From Streptomyces albireticuli (GTDB lineage: Bacteria; Actinomycetota; Actinomycetes; Streptomycetales; Streptomycetaceae), in contig NZ_CP021744.1 in the NCBI RefSeq assembly GCF_002192455.1, positions 4,308,001 to 4,372,000 on the forward strand: a DNA stretch of 64,000 nt. Reading direction: 5' to 3'. This document shows positions 63,093 through 64,000 of the stretch, one piece after another; position 1 is the first letter of the stretch, and every line of letters starts with the position of its first letter. The notes beneath the pieces are model-generated. The model did no database searches. It was given only the letters and a program-made list of their open reading frames with translations, and was not told the DNA's origin. Both the position numbers and the translations under genes were made by a program.

Positions 63093-63120
63093 TTGACAAC
63101 TGAGCCGGTCGGGGTACCTT
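63093..63120 (+). promoter_or_regulatory. S10 operon promoter
   Basis: TTGACA (63093-63098) and TACCTT (63115-63120) are spaced 16 bp, the best -35 match in the window. It would give a leader of about 350 nt with hairpins, including CCTCCCG/CGGGAGG at 63199-63213. Confidence 0.75.
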
Positions 63121-63375
63121 CTTCGGCCACGATTGGCGCCTCTTCGGGCACGTATGGCACACTGTTCAGGTTGCTCGGTTGAGTGCCGATGCTGCGCGCC
63201 TCCCGCCGGGAGGACTGGAAGCGAGTCCCGCAGTACTCGTCACCCTTTTTCAAGGGTGGAAGTACGGGAATCTTCCGGGAAGTGTCAGCGGGGCCCCTTC
63301 CAGGCACTCGGTGGGTGTCCTTCCCCCACAGCCCTCGTCAGGGACTTTCCTTCGGGAAATTTGCTGGAGCGGGTG

Positions 63376-63400
63376 CGACACGCCCGACCGCGTGGGTCGG
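63376..63400 (+). promoter_or_regulatory. Shared leader element, copy in the rpsJ leader
   Basis: The 25 bp ending CCCGACCGCGTGGGTCGG differ by one base from 56144-56168 in the rpsL leader. They lie 74 nt before rpsJ. Confidence 0.65.
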
Positions 63401-63474
63401 AGAAGGACGGCGCTTCACTGAGGCGCAACACACCGAGTCCCAGAGCGTACGAGAGACAGGACTACGAAGTAGCC

Positions 63475-63783
63475 ATGGCGGGACAGAAGATCCGCATCCG
63501 GCTCAAGGCCTACGACCACGAGGTCATCGACTCCTCGGCGAAGAAGATCGTCGAGACGGTGACCCGCACTGGTGCGTCGGTCGCAGGCCCGGTGCCGCTG
63601 CCCACTGAGAAGAACGTGTACTGCGTCATCAAGTCGCCGCACAAGTACAAGGACTCGCGCGAGCACTTCGAGATGCGCACGCACAAGCGCCTCATCGACA
63701 TCCTCGACCCCACGCCGAAGACGGTTGACTCGCTCATGCGCCTCGACCTGCCGGCGGGCGTCGACATCGAGATCAAGCTCTGA
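63475..63783 (+). CDS. rpsJ: 30S ribosomal protein S10
   Basis: This 102-residue protein of the 30S head also acts as NusE in transcription antitermination. MAGQKIRIRLKAYDHEVIDSSAKKIVETV and the loop SPHKYKDSREHFEMRTHKRLIDI are complete. It is the first gene of the S10 operon. Confidence 0.98.
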   Translation: MAGQKIRIRLKAYDHEVIDSSAKKIVETVTRTGASVAGPVPLPTEKNVYCVIKSPHKYKDSREHFEMRTHKRLIDILDPTPKTVDSLMRLDLPAGVDIEIKL

Positions 63784-63796
63784 GGTGACGACCAAG

Positions 63797-64000
63797 ATGA
63801 CCAAGAACATCAAGGGCGTCCTGGGCGAGAAGCTCGGCATGACCCAGGTCTGGGACGAGAACAACCGGGTCGTCCCGGTGACCGTCGTCAAGGCCGGGCC
63901 GTGCGTCGTGACGCAGGTGCGCACGAACGACGTCGACGGTTACGAGTCGGTCCAGATCGCCTTCGGCGAGATCGACCCGCGCAAGGTGAACAAGCCCCTC
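63797..64000 (+). CDS. rplC: 50S ribosomal protein L3, 5' part
   Basis: Sixty-eight codons are present before the window ends. MTKNIKGVLGEKLGMTQVWDENNRVVPVTVVKAGPCVVTQVRT is the typical N-terminal domain of L3. The start is ATG 63797 with GAGGTGACG upstream. It continues to the right. Confidence 0.96.
   Translation, partial: MTKNIKGVLGEKLGMTQVWDENNRVVPVTVVKAGPCVVTQVRTNDVDGYESVQIAFGEIDPRKVNKPL

Noticed and set aside
62953..63096. 47-codon open frame before the S10 promoter
   Set aside because: No homology I recognise, weak codon bias and it overlaps the promoter region; likely chance.

Overview
The window is a piece of a Streptomyces-type chromosome. It is very GC-rich, with strong third-position G/C bias, GTG and TTG starts, tight ATGA/GTGA overlaps and long GC hairpins as terminators. 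Its order (end of nuo, polyprenyl synthase, kor genes, a second partial nuo cluster, htpX, tRNA-Tyr, rpmG, murB, tRNA-Trp, secE-nusG, rplKAJL, rpoBC, rpsLG-fusA-tuf, rpsJ) matches the S. coelicolor core region as I remember it (about SCO4574 to SCO4702).

Region by region. 1-1794: end of the main complex I operon (nuoM, nuoN). 1873-8483: a small lipoprotein, a GPP34 protein overlapping fumarylacetoacetase, an ATP-grasp/flavoprotein pair, and a polyprenyl diphosphate synthase likely making the menaquinone tail. 8809-14816: a LolA-like envelope protein, an ABC-2 exporter, a secreted zinc aminopeptidase of the S. griseus type, and RarD. 15051-18078: korAB. 18363-21949: a LuxR-type response regulator with two similar sensor kinases. 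22088-32881: a second complex I-like cluster (A,B,C,H,I,J,K,L,M,N) with no nuoD, E, F or G and a NuoC inflated by low-complexity repeats. 33032-35260: HtpX, a YccF protein, YajQ and tRNA-Tyr (an empty SLP1-type attachment site). 35377-42844: an NmrA-like protein, an amidohydrolase with a doubtful active site, tRNA-Thr, tRNA-Met, rpmG, two hotdog dehydratases in HadA/HadB order, murB, add and aspC. 43051-60596: tRNA-Trp, secE-nusG, rplK-rplA, rplJ-rplL, rpoB-rpoC, rpsL-rpsG-fusA-tuf. 60700-62820: a large secreted PIG-L lipoprotein separating the str and S10 operons. 63475-64000: rpsJ and the start of rplC.

The most interesting signals are these. (1) EF-Tu carries Thr where nearly all EF-Tus have Ala375 (E. 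coli numbering), a classic elfamycin-resistance change, plus Ser next to Gln124. (2) RpoB carries Thr at the N518-equivalent inside the rifampicin region. (3) The two kinase genes are preceded by the same 18-bp palindrome layout, one copy lying between the kinase gene and the divergent partial complex I operon. (4) The rpsL and rpsJ leaders share a 25-nt element with one mismatch. (5) Two very long inverted repeats lie at 39074-39195 and 55647-55822. Promoters, leaders and terminators are read by eye and not verified experimentally.
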